DNA of 64,000 nucleotides from the NCBI RefSeq assembly GCF_027497215.1, contig NZ_CP114904.1:496001-560000 (forward strand), written 5' to 3'. The number at the start of each line of letters is the position of its first letter. Position 1 is the first letter of the stretch. This document shows positions 1 to 7,654 of the stretch, in pieces. The DNA is from Micromonospora sp. WMMD812. Its GTDB lineage: Bacteria > Actinomycetota > Actinomycetes > Mycobacteriales > Micromonosporaceae. The notes under the pieces are model-generated. The model was given only the letters and a program-made list of their open reading frames with translations. It was not told the origin of the DNA and did no database searches. The position numbers and the translations under genes are program-made.

Positions 1-26
1 CTCACGGCAACCGCCGAGGAGGAGCC

Positions 27-854
27 ATGGACGTCCGGACACCGCACCTGTACATCGACCGTCCCGCGGACGTCGCGGTGGCGGCGCGCGCGCTGGCCGA
101 CGGCGCGGTCGTCGCGGCGGCCTTCGCGAACTTCTACGTCATCGTCACCCGCCCGGACGCGCACACGGTGCGCCGGGTCAACCTGGCGAAGGGACGACCG
201 GCCGACCAGGTGGGCAGCATCACCGCTGCCGCGCACCGGATCCCCGGCATGTTCGACTGGTCCCGCCTCGCCCCCCGGCTGCCCGAACGGCGGGTGCGGC
301 AGCTGATGGACGCCCTCTACGGCGTCGGTCCGTTCGGCTTCCGGGGCCCGGCCACGGATCGGCTGCCCGACCACCTCACCCAGCACGACCGGGGGATTCG
401 TACCACGCAGGTGATCGCGCCCGGGACGCGGTGCCCCTCGAACGCGTTCTTCGAGCGGGCAGCCGCCGAGGCGGGCGTGGACCACCTCTACATCACGTCG
501 GCGAACCGGTCGCGGCACCTCACCGGAGCGGCCGAGGAACCGGCGCACTGGAAGGCCGACGGCATCGCGGCCGACTTCGCCCACCTGCCCGACCTGGTCG
601 TGGTCGCGCACCGCGACGAGGCGGCCGCCCGCGCCGCGTACCCGGCCTACCTGCCGACGTCCGTCACGCTGCTCTCGTTCCACCTGCCGGAGGGTGAGTG
701 GGAGGAGCCGCCGGTGCTCATCGTGGACCGGCACGGGTCGCTGCACGTCGACGAGGTACGCCGGGCGGCGGCCCCGCTCGGGCTCCAGGTGCGACTCGGC
801 GGCACCGCCCGGCAGCGTCTGCGCGTACGGGGGTACGCCGGGGCGCTGGTGTGA
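27..854 (+). CDS. YrdC/Sua5-like domain protein
   Basis: A 275-residue protein with YrdC/Sua5 character, the fold that binds ATP and threonine in threonylcarbamoyl-adenylate synthesis. The basic motif KGRPADQ lies near residue 55 and the family-typical ITSANRSRHLTG near residue 158. The start has a strong ribosome site (gaggagga) just upstream. Its stop overlaps the start of the next gene, so the two are translationally coupled. Pairing with a maleate-isomerase-like enzyme is not typical of the housekeeping tRNA t6A enzyme, so a paralogue working on a small carboxylic acid or carbamate is possible. The family call is fairly sure; the substrate is unknown. Confidence 0.75.
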   Translation: MDVRTPHLYIDRPADVAVAARALADGAVVAAAFANFYVIVTRPDAHTVRRVNLAKGRPADQVGSITAAAHRIPGMFDWSRLAPRLPERRVRQLMDALYGVGPFGFRGPATDRLPDHLTQHDRGIRTTQVIAPGTRCPSNAFFERAAAEAGVDHLYITSANRSRHLTGAAEEPAHWKADGIAADFAHLPDLVVVAHRDEAAARAAYPAYLPTSVTLLSFHLPEGEWEEPPVLIVDRHGSLHVDEVRRAAAPLGLQVRLGGTARQRLRVRGYAGALV

Positions 855-1603
855 GCGGCTACCAGGTCGGCCTCGTGGTGCCGAGCTCGAACACCACGAT
901 GGAGACGGAGATCCCGGCGATGCTGCGTCGGCGCGAGGCGGTCGATCCCGGGGTCACCTTCACCACCCACGCGAGCCGGGTGCGACTGCACCAGGTGACG
1001 GCGGTGGAGCTGGCGAGGATGAACCGGGCCAGCGGCCGGTGCGCCGCGGAGTTGGCCGACGCGCGGTGCGACGTGCTCGCGTACGCCTGTCTGGTGGCCG
1101 TGATGACCGAGGGCGCGGGGGCGCACGACCGGGCCGAGCGGCGGCTGGCCCGGGCGGCCGGGCGGGCCGGGCACCCCATGCCGGTGGTGACCAGCGCCGG
1201 CGCGCTGGTGGCCGGGCTGCGGGCGCTGGACGCGCGGCGCGTCGCCCTCATCGCGCCCTACCTGCCGCCGTTGACCGCCGCCGTCGTCGGGTACCTCGCC
1301 GGGTACGGGATCGACGTGGCCCGGGCGGTGAGCCTCGCCGAGCCGGACAACGTGGCGGTCGGCCGCATTCCGCCGCAGCGGCTGGCGGCCCTGGCCGACG
1401 CGCTCGACCCGACCGACGTGGACGCCGTCGTGCTGTCGGCCTGCGTGCAGATGCCGTCGCTGGCCGCCGTCCCGCGGGTGGAGGCGCGCCTCGGCCGTCC
1501 GGTGCTCACCGCGGCCACCGCCACGGTGCACCAGCTGCTCACCGGGCTGGGCCTGGACCCGTACGTGCCGGACGCGGGGCGGCTGTTGGCCGGGCGCGGC
1601 TGA
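851..1603 (+). CDS. maleate isomerase / Asp-Glu racemase superfamily protein
   Basis: A 250-residue protein of the maleate cis-trans isomerase / arylmalonate decarboxylase branch of the Asp/Glu racemase superfamily. The N-terminus VGLVVPSSNTTMETE is the family carboxylate-binding loop. The two expected catalytic cysteines are visible at C80 (AYACLVAV) and C198 (LSACVQMPS). The GTG start overlaps the stop of the YrdC-like gene by four bases. Family members isomerise maleate to fumarate or racemise or decarboxylate related diacids. The true substrate cannot be told from sequence. Confidence 0.85.
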   Translation: MSGYQVGLVVPSSNTTMETEIPAMLRRREAVDPGVTFTTHASRVRLHQVTAVELARMNRASGRCAAELADARCDVLAYACLVAVMTEGAGAHDRAERRLARAAGRAGHPMPVVTSAGALVAGLRALDARRVALIAPYLPPLTAAVVGYLAGYGIDVARAVSLAEPDNVAVGRIPPQRLAALADALDPTDVDAVVLSACVQMPSLAAVPRVEARLGRPVLTAATATVHQLLTGLGLDPYVPDAGRLLAGRG

Positions 1604-1619
1604 CCGCCGGGCAGTGGGC

Positions 1620-1695
1620 GGGTCCGGTGACGGCCGAAGCCGGGCGGTCAGTGCGGCGGGTCCGGTGACGGTCGGGGCCGGGCGGTCAGTGCGGC
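1620..1695. repeat. 38-bp tandem duplication across the ltrA stop codon
   Basis: Two copies of a 38-bp unit (1620-1657 and 1658-1695) differ at only a few positions. The second copy contains the minus-strand stop codon of the LtrA-like gene, and the first holds the same TCA at 1648-1650. It lies between two convergent genes. Confidence 0.8.
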
Positions 1696-2861
1696 GGCGC
1701 CGGAGCCTCCGGTGGGCGACCCCAGCTGCGCCGGGCGTCGGCGACCGCGACGCCGGCCAGGACCAGCATGGCGCCGAACGAGGTGTACACCGGATGCAGG
1801 AACATCACGCCCGGGGCGATGGTGAGCAGGGCCAGCAGCCCACCCGGGCGGGAGGGCGAGACCCGGCTGAACACCTCGTACTCGAACGCGGCCCGGCCGA
1901 CCAGGAACAGCGCCGGGCCCCCGAGGATGACCGCGACCCAGGCCGGTGAGGTGCGCCCGGTCGTCTCGTGCAGGACCAGGTCGAAGCCGGCGGCGGTGGT
2001 GACGACGCCGGCGACCATGAGCAGGTGGGTGTAGGGGGCGGTGTTGAGGAACCGGCTCGGTGAGCGGGAGGTCGCGATGGCGACGGGCAGCAGCTCGCCG
2101 GACTTGTGCACGTAGATCCGCCAGAGCAGCAGGGTGGTGGCGAAGGCCACCGCGAACGACCCGATGTTCTTCAGTTCGGAGTGCTTGAGGCTGAACATGG
2201 TGCCGACGGTCAGGATGCAGTCGCCGAGCGCGATGATGAAGAACTGCTGGTAGCGCTCGGAGAGGTGTTCGGCGGTGACGTTGCGCTGGGCGGTCGGCAC
2301 CACACCGAGACCCGGCACGGGATAGGCGAGCCGGAAGCCGATGTAGTCGATGGCGAGCGCGATGACCCAGCAGATCATCCGGCCGGGGCCTTCGACGAGC
2401 CCGCCGATGATCCAGGGCACGGCCGACACGGCGAACCAGATGAAGATCCGGGCCGCGCGTTTCTGGGTCTGCGGCTCGTGCCGCACGGCGGGCATGAGGA
2501 ACAGCCCCCGGCCGAGATGGATGGCGACGTACGTGCCGGCGAAGACGATGCCGCGTGCCCCGAACGCCTCCGGAATCGCGGTGGTCATCAGGAGGGCGCC
2601 GAACATCACCGCGCAGATCAACAGCTTGATCTCGGTGCGTTCGGGGTCGTACATGTCGGTGACCAGGGTGGTGATGGCCCAGGTCCACCAGACGGCGGCG
2701 AGCAGGATGAGCGCTTCGCCGGCCTTGGCCCAGTCCAGCCCGACGACCAGGTTGCGGGAGATGAGGGCGAGCGCGACGACGTAGACCAGGTCGAAGAAGA
2801 GTTCGAGCAGGGTCACCCGGCGCGGGGCGTCCGGGTCACGTACCGGCGGGCGGTGCGGCAC
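1686..2861 (-). CDS. ltrA: low temperature requirement protein A (LtrA) family membrane protein
   Basis: A 391-residue integral membrane protein with about ten hydrophobic segments. The family signature LLELFFDLVYVVAL sits near residue 20, a conserved stretch with DMYDPERTE lies near residue 70, and SERYQQFFIIALGD near residue 205. LtrA proteins are widespread in actinobacteria, and the name comes from a Listeria cold-growth mutant; the molecular role is not established. The GTG start has a GGAG site seven bases upstream. It appears monocistronic and converges on the maleate-isomerase-like gene. The stop codon lies in a tandem duplication. Confidence 0.9.
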   Translation of the reverse strand: MPHRPPVRDPDAPRRVTLLELFFDLVYVVALALISRNLVVGLDWAKAGEALILLAAVWWTWAITTLVTDMYDPERTEIKLLICAVMFGALLMTTAIPEAFGARGIVFAGTYVAIHLGRGLFLMPAVRHEPQTQKRAARIFIWFAVSAVPWIIGGLVEGPGRMICWVIALAIDYIGFRLAYPVPGLGVVPTAQRNVTAEHLSERYQQFFIIALGDCILTVGTMFSLKHSELKNIGSFAVAFATTLLLWRIYVHKSGELLPVAIATSRSPSRFLNTAPYTHLLMVAGVVTTAAGFDLVLHETTGRTSPAWVAVILGGPALFLVGRAAFEYEVFSRVSPSRPGGLLALLTIAPGVMFLHPVYTSFGAMLVLAGVAVADARRSWGRPPEAPAPPH

Positions 2862-2990
2862 GGGCTGCTCCGGGTTACCAGGTCGGCTCGGCGGGTCGTG
2901 GGCGTCTCACCGACCGACGGTAGCGACACGGCCGCTGGATCGTCCCGAATACCGAGGTTTTTCCGGATCTGGCGGTCGGGCTCCGTGCCG

Positions 2991-3020
2991 CCGTGCCGTC
3001 ACGTCGGCGTGACGGCACGG
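2991..3020 (-). terminator. rho-independent-like hairpin after the HhH protein gene
   Basis: A perfect 12-bp stem (2991-3002 with 3009-3020) with a six-base loop starts 12 bases past the stop of the minus-strand gene at 3032. No clear T-run follows, as is usual in high-GC actinobacteria. Confidence 0.75.
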
Positions 3021-3031
3021 AACCCGACCGG

Positions 3032-4039
3032 TCAGGCCTGGTCGGCTCCGCCCGCCGGCAGGACCGACGCCGCCTCGTCCGAGGCGCCGGCGAGCACCTT
3101 TGCCTGCTGCGGCCAGGTGGCCAGGCCGGGCGCGGCCCGCAGGCCGGCGCCGCGGATGACCTCGCGCAGGCCCGACTCGTCCAACTCGGCCAGCTGCCGG
3201 TAGGTCCGGACCCCGGCGGCCTGCAGCGCGGCGGCCATCTTCGGGCCGACGCCCTGGATCCGGCGGAAGTCGTCGACCTCCACGGCGGCGGCGGCCACCG
3301 GGCGGACCGGTGGGGTGGCGACCGCGGGCCGCGGCGCCGGCGCGGCGGGCGTGGCCGGCTCGTCCGCGGTGCCTCCGGGCTCGGCGCCGGTCGCCTCCTC
3401 GGCGCCGGCGGTCGGCGCGGCGGCGGCGACGGGCTCGGGCGCGGTCTCGTCGTCGGTCCCGGCGTCCGGCGCGTCCACGCCGGCCGCCGGTGTGACGGGC
3501 ACGGCGTCCCCGAGATCGGCCGGCTCGGCGCCGGCCGGGGCCGGCTCGGTCGTGGAGCTGCCAGGTACGGCGTCGACGGTCGCCGGCACGCCGCCGGCGG
3601 CGACGGGCTCCGGCTCGGCCGGCGTCAGCGGCTCGGCGGGCGTCACCGGCTCGGCCGCGGCCGGCTCGGCGCGCTCGGCCGCCGGGGCGGGACGCGGCGC
3701 GACCACCGGGGCCGGCTGCGGATCGCCGGTGAGCGCCAGGTCGGCCGGGTCGACGTCGGCCGCCGGGGCGGGCGCGGTGACTCTGTCGACCGGGGCCGGC
3801 TCGTCGGCGACCGCGGACGGCGCCGGGTCGACGGTCGCCGGCGCCGGTGCGGCGTCGGTGGTGGCCGCCGGTGCCGGGCTGGCCAGCACGACGGTGCCGG
3901 CGACCGGAGCGTCGTCCACGTCGGACGAACCGGTCTCGGACTTGCGCGCGTCCTGCCGGCCGCGCAGCCACCAGCCGGCCGCCAGGCCCAGGAGCAGGGC
4001 CAGTATCACTATCAGCGAGTGCCCGAAGGACAAAGCCAC
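3032..4039 (-). CDS. membrane-anchored Ala/Pro-rich protein with C-terminal helix-hairpin-helix domain
   Basis: A 335-residue protein. A single transmembrane helix (about residues 7-24, then WWLRGRQDARK) is followed by some 210 residues of low-complexity Ala/Pro/Glu/Val sequence and a C-terminal helix-hairpin-helix module (IQGVGPKMAAALQAAGV and a second copy-like segment). The chosen GTG start has GGGAGG upstream; a longer reading frame exists, but its extra residues look like non-coding translation. The topology puts the disordered linker and HhH in the cytoplasm if the N-terminus is outside. HhH modules often bind DNA or protein; the role here is unknown. Confidence 0.8.
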   Translation of the reverse strand: MALSFGHSLIVILALLLGLAAGWWLRGRQDARKSETGSSDVDDAPVAGTVVLASPAPAATTDAAPAPATVDPAPSAVADEPAPVDRVTAPAPAADVDPADLALTGDPQPAPVVAPRPAPAAERAEPAAAEPVTPAEPLTPAEPEPVAAGGVPATVDAVPGSSTTEPAPAGAEPADLGDAVPVTPAAGVDAPDAGTDDETAPEPVAAAAPTAGAEEATGAEPGGTADEPATPAAPAPRPAVATPPVRPVAAAAVEVDDFRRIQGVGPKMAAALQAAGVRTYRQLAELDESGLREVIRGAGLRAAPGLATWPQQAKVLAGASDEAASVLPAGGADQA

Positions 4040-4216
4040 GGTAGACCTCCCTCTCACCTCGTCGGAAAAGTCGCGATAAAAACTCGCCGCAGCTTCGCAT
4101 ACGCGCGTCCGGCAGGACAGGGAGGAGGGGTTCGCCACGCTCGACGTGGGACGGGGCGGCACCGGCGGTGCGCGTCGGGCCACGGACCGTGGCGGATCCG
4201 CGACGGGCACGCCGAC

Positions 4217-4245
4217 GACCCCGGCGCCCGTCGGGCGCCGGGGTC
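4217..4245 (-). terminator. hairpin after the FAD monooxygenase gene
   Basis: A perfect 13-bp GC-rich stem (4217-4229 with 4233-4245) and a three-base loop, beginning 14 bases past the stop of the minus-strand FAD monooxygenase gene. Likely the end of the minus-strand polyketide tailoring transcript. Confidence 0.8.
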
Positions 4246-4258
4246 GGGTGGGGTACGG

Positions 4259-5608
4259 TCAGTCCTCCTCGCCCCGGTAGGTGTAGAAGTCGTCCACGAA
4301 CTTGCGCCGTAGCCGGGGCACCCGGCTCGTGACGCCGAAGTAGCCGCGGGCGCCGAGCAGCGCGACCCGGCCGACGACCGGCTTGTACATGCGGTCGTCG
4401 CCGTTGGTGCCGCTGCGGTTCAGCGAGTCCGCGACCCGGGCGAACCCGTACGGGACCATCGCGGTCTCGTAGTCGGCGACCGCCTGCAGCAGCGTCTTGT
4501 CGCCGGCCGCCGCGAGCCGGATCTGGCGGCAGAGCAGGGCGGCGTCACGCAGCGCCGTGTTGGCGCCCACCCCGCGACCCGGGGTCATCGTGTGGATGGC
4601 GTCACCGAGCAGCGTGACGGTGCTGCTCTTCCACGGCGGGACCGGTTCGGAGGTGCTGACCCGGATGGGCAGTGCGCTGTCCGGGTCGCTGCGGGCGAAC
4701 AGTTCGCGCAGGTGGGGATGCCAGTTCGAGGTGAGGTCCAGGGCGACCTGCACCAGGTCCTCGCCGCGGCGTTGCAGGACGTCCGCCGGGAACCGGCGGG
4801 CGGTGCTCCAGACGACCAGGTTGATGTTGTCCCGGGTCGGGTCGTGGGCCAGTCCCTTCCACCCGGAGAGCAGGTCGGCGTCGGCGTCGTCGACACCGGG
4901 CTTGAGCCGGCCGTCGGCATCCCACTTGAACTCCATGACGTGCAGCACGCCCATCATCCCGCCGACGCCGAAGATCAGCGAGATGCCGCGCTGCAGCCGC
5001 TCGGGCAGCAGCGAGCGGGTGTGGGGGGTGAGGGGGATGCGGGTGGCGATGTTGATGGTGCCGGCGTCCCGGGTCACCGCGTGCGGCAGGTACTGCCGGC
5101 GGACCGCGGAGTGTGTGCCGTCCGCGGCGACCAGCAGGTCGCCGGTGGCGCTGCTGCCGTCGGCAAAGTACGCGGTGACCGTGCCGTCGTCGCGCTGCTC
5201 GTACCGGGTGAAGGTCTTGTCGAAGTGCACCACGTCCGCCATGCCGGTGAGCAGGACCTGGCGGAGTGTCATCCGGGCCACCGACCGTTCGGTGTCGACC
5301 GGGTGGGTGTCCGGGCGCAGCTCGAACGACGCGGTCTGGCGCATCCGCTGAGTGATGATGTTGAACCAGCGGGGTGAGCGGGCGCAGGTGGCGAGGTAGA
5401 TGGCGAACAGCTCCGGCGGCAGGCACTCCCGCAGCGCCCGGCTGCCGGTGGGGCCGATGCCGACCCGGTAGCCGAGCAGCCCGTCGGCGCGGGTGCGGTG
5501 CCGCTCGTAGACGGCGACGCTGAGCCCGGCCCGGCGCAGCCCGTGCGCCAGGCACATCCCGCCGGTGCCGGCGCCGATGATGAGGACGTGCGGCGGTCTG
5601 GCGGACAT
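4259..5608 (-). CDS. FAD-dependent aromatic monooxygenase of the polyketide cluster
   Basis: A 449-residue flavoprotein hydroxylase. The N-terminal dinucleotide-binding motif is LIIGAGTGGMCLAHGLRRAG. A mid-protein DG motif occurs in VAADGTHSAVRRQYLP, and the second FAD motif GDAIHTMTPGRGVGAN lies near residue 345. Such enzymes hydroxylate aromatic rings using NAD(P)H and O2; the whiE cluster carries a comparable hydroxylase (ORF VIII). The ATG start follows the cyclase gene by eight bases on the same strand, so both are likely cotranscribed. It probably oxidises the polyketide made by the divergent operon. The reading frame continues upstream without a stop, but that part is antisense-like noise over the cyclase. 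Confidence 0.88.
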   Translation of the reverse strand: MSARPPHVLIIGAGTGGMCLAHGLRRAGLSVAVYERHRTRADGLLGYRVGIGPTGSRALRECLPPELFAIYLATCARSPRWFNIITQRMRQTASFELRPDTHPVDTERSVARMTLRQVLLTGMADVVHFDKTFTRYEQRDDGTVTAYFADGSSATGDLLVAADGTHSAVRRQYLPHAVTRDAGTINIATRIPLTPHTRSLLPERLQRGISLIFGVGGMMGVLHVMEFKWDADGRLKPGVDDADADLLSGWKGLAHDPTRDNINLVVWSTARRFPADVLQRRGEDLVQVALDLTSNWHPHLRELFARSDPDSALPIRVSTSEPVPPWKSSTVTLLGDAIHTMTPGRGVGANTALRDAALLCRQIRLAAAGDKTLLQAVADYETAMVPYGFARVADSLNRSGTNGDDRMYKPVVGRVALLGARGYFGVTSRVPRLRRKFVDDFYTYRGEED

Positions 5609-5616
5609 GGCGGCCC

Positions 5617-5970
5617 TCAGCCCGCCGCCCGCGGCGCCGGCGCGGACGCGGGGACAGCGTCCCAGCGGTAGAAGCAGCCGGCGATCGCGTCCCGAGGGGA
5701 GCGCCAGGTCGGCAGGTACGGCGACGTGTGCGCGGAGAGCCGCTCGTTGACCTGGCGGTAGAGCGGGTGGTTGCGGGCGGCGGCGAGCGTCTCCGGGTCG
5801 ATCTCGGCGGTCTCCATCAGGTGTACGCACACGTCGTGGAGACAGTAGAGCGACCGGTGGGTGACCCCGGTCAGGCCGGGCAGTTCGGTCGCGTCGGACT
5901 CGGCGAAGATCTGCGCGACCCGGCCCTCCGCGCCGGGGACGATCCTGCTGACGATCAGTAGACGGCTCAT
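5617..5970 (-). CDS. TcmI / WhiE ORF VII-type polyketide cyclase (copy 1)
   Basis: A 117-residue ferredoxin-like-fold cyclase of the TcmI family. It begins MSRLLIVSRIVPG and contains the family segments [17 protein letters not shown] and HRSLYCLHDVCVHLME. The ATG at 5970 has AAAGGGG upstream. The protein closely resembles the plus-strand cyclase at 7313, which shares [12 protein letters not shown] and the RSPRDA segment, so these are paralogues within one cluster. TcmI proteins close late rings in aromatic polyketides. It is adjacent to the FAD monooxygenase, and the SARP gene lies upstream on the same strand. Confidence 0.9.
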   Translation of the reverse strand: MSRLLIVSRIVPGAEGRVAQIFAESDATELPGLTGVTHRSLYCLHDVCVHLMETAEIDPETLAAARNHPLYRQVNERLSAHTSPYLPTWRSPRDAIAGCFYRWDAVPASAPAPRAAG

Positions 5971-6051
5971 GGGACCCCTTTCGCCGGTGGCCTCGGGGGG
6001 CCACGGGACTGCTGTGCCGCCCACCGTGCCGGCCGGACTGTCACCTGCCCG

Positions 6052-7047
6052 TCACGCGTTGCGTCGTGACGGTGACGCCGGGCGGGCCGGCCCGCCGGGG
6101 CCCCGGCCGGGATGGCCCGGGGCCCGGCGCGGGGTGGCGGTGGTGGTGTCCCGGGTGGCCCGCCGGATCGGGGCGAGGGTGTCGTCGAGCAGGGCGCACA
6201 TCGCCGCGGACGGCTCCAGCCGCAGCTCCCGCAGGAGCAGGTCCCGGTAGACGTAGAAGGCGTGCACGGCTTCGAAGGCGTTGCCCTCGGCCAGGTGGAT
6301 GCGCACCACCAGCCGGTGCGGTGTCTCGCGCAGCGGCTCGGCGGCCATCGCCTCCAGGGCGGCCTCCAGCGCCTCGCCGTGCCGGCCGGCGGCCAGGTGC
6401 TGCCCGGCCACCTGCTCCAGCATGTGCAGGCGCAGCTGCCGCAGCCGCTCCCGGTCCAGCAACACCCAGTCGTCGTACCAGCCGGGGAGCAGGTCGTGGC
6501 GGCCGGCGGCGAGGGCGCCGGCCGCGGTGCGCGGGTCGTCGCCGTCGCGCACCCGGGTAGCGGTGCCGGTGAGCTCGTCGACGTCGAGCCAGACCGCCGG
6601 GTCGAGCCGGACGGTGTCGGTGCTGACCGCCAGGGGGCAGCACGGGTCCTGCCGCAGCCGCCACAGGGCGGTGCGCAGCGACGACAGCGCCCGATCCTCT
6701 GGCGCGTCCGGCCACAGTAGACCGGCGAGTTGACTGCGGGTGGCGCCGGGACGCAGCCCGATCAGCGCGATCACCCGTTGCAGGCCGCGGGGCACCACGA
6801 CCGGCGCGCCGCCCTGCAGCAGCCGGAAGCCGCCGAGCAGGTGCAGTGCGACGTGGCCGCCGGCCGGACGTCCGGACGTGTGCGTGGACGGTTCAGCGGC
6901 CACGGCGGCACCCCCCTGTGGAACGCTCGTCCCCGACTGTGCTGTTCCCGGCGCGGCTGTCCGCGACGTGTCGTCGCGTCGCCGACGGCGCGGCGTCGCG
7001 CCGGGACCGCCGGGCTGACCGTGACGAAGATTATCAATAGCGGTCAC
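6052..7047 (-). CDS. SARP-family transcriptional activator
   Basis: A 331-residue AfsR/SARP-type regulator without the ATPase part. A disordered N-terminus is followed by an OmpR-like DNA-binding domain (about 65-135, HLLGGFRLLQGG to SSLRTALWRLRQ) and a bacterial transcriptional activation domain (about 140-285, including HDLLPGWYDDWV and LRETPHRLVVRIHLAEGN). SARPs switch on antibiotic and pigment clusters by binding direct repeats near the -35 region. The GTG start at 7047 is the farthest upstream; the true start could be further in. It faces the biosynthetic operon across a 265-bp divergent region, so it is the likely pathway activator. Confidence 0.88.
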   Translation of the reverse strand: MTAIDNLRHGQPGGPGATPRRRRRDDTSRTAAPGTAQSGTSVPQGGAAVAAEPSTHTSGRPAGGHVALHLLGGFRLLQGGAPVVVPRGLQRVIALIGLRPGATRSQLAGLLWPDAPEDRALSSLRTALWRLRQDPCCPLAVSTDTVRLDPAVWLDVDELTGTATRVRDGDDPRTAAGALAAGRHDLLPGWYDDWVLLDRERLRQLRLHMLEQVAGQHLAAGRHGEALEAALEAMAAEPLRETPHRLVVRIHLAEGNAFEAVHAFYVYRDLLLRELRLEPSAAMCALLDDTLAPIRRATRDTTTATPRRAPGHPGRGPGGPARPASPSRRNA

Positions 7048-7312
7048 TGTGGGTCAACGGCGATGCGGGTGTGGTGATCGCTGCCGGATTACCGTGAGAA
7101 GGCCTCTGAACTGCGAATAATTGCCGCTGGGACGATCTGCCGATCAGCCGACGCATAGCCAGTACACAGCTTCCGTCAACGCAGCGTCACCATCGAACGT
7201 CGCGTGTGCATCGTCCACGGTGACGCCGCCGTGACGAGGAGCGCCGCATCGTGGCGGGAGTCGTCCGGCACCACCGTCTCTGCCGCCGGACACCGTGTGG
7301 GGAGGCCCGTCC
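7048..7312. promoter_or_regulatory. divergent control region between the SARP gene and the polyketide operon
   Basis: This stretch of 265 bp is locally AT-richer than its surroundings, with two short AT-rich islands near 7030-7042 and 7110-7125. It must carry the promoters for the SARP gene and for the operon starting at 7313. Related words GTCAACG recur near 7053 and 7166. No convincing SARP heptamer array was identified by eye. Confidence 0.5.
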
Positions 7313-7654
7313 ATGGACCGATCGCTCATCGTCGCGAAGGTGGTCCCGACCGCCGAGGCGCAGGTCGCGGCGATCTTCGCCGAGTCCGACGCCACGGAAC
7401 TGCCGCACCTGGCCGGGGTCCGGCACCGGTCGCTGTACCGGCTGCACGACGTCTACGTGCACCTGCTGGAGACCGAGCTGCCGGGAGAGGGGACGGTCGA
7501 GGCGGTACGGGGGCACCCGGAGTTCGCGCGGATCAGCGCGCGGCTGCGGCCGTACATCTCGCCGTACTCGCCGGACTGGCGCTCGCCGCGCGACGCGATG
7601 GCGCGCTGCTTCTACCGGTTCGACGCCCCGGCGCCGGTCGGGCGGCGGCCGTGA
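7313..7654 (+). CDS. TcmI / WhiE ORF VII-type polyketide cyclase (copy 2)
   Basis: A 113-residue protein, first gene of the biosynthetic operon. It begins [17 protein letters not shown] and contains [16 protein letters not shown] and [16 protein letters not shown]. It is a paralogue of the minus-strand cyclase at 5617. GGAGG lies a few bases upstream of the ATG. Its stop overlaps the GTG start of the carboxyltransferase gene. Two cyclases of the same type in one cluster suggest sequential ring closures or division of labour between the two transcripts. Which copy acts on which ring is unknown. Confidence 0.9.
   Translation: MDRSLIVAKVVPTAEAQVAAIFAESDATELPHLAGVRHRSLYRLHDVYVHLLETELPGEGTVEAVRGHPEFARISARLRPYISPYSPDWRSPRDAMARCFYRFDAPAPVGRRP

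Noticed and set aside
2106..3203. Plus-strand frame of 365 codons over ltrA
   Set aside because: Asp/Gly/Glu-rich antisense shadow of a clear membrane protein gene; no start signal or homology pattern.
5609..6004. N-terminal extension of the FAD monooxygenase frame
   Set aside because: It is an alternate-frame reading of the cyclase gene; the FAD motif begins at the ATG at 5608.
7048..7312. SARP heptamer direct repeats (TCGAG-type) in the divergent promoter
   Set aside because: No regularly spaced heptamers could be identified by eye; only short GTCAACG words recur.
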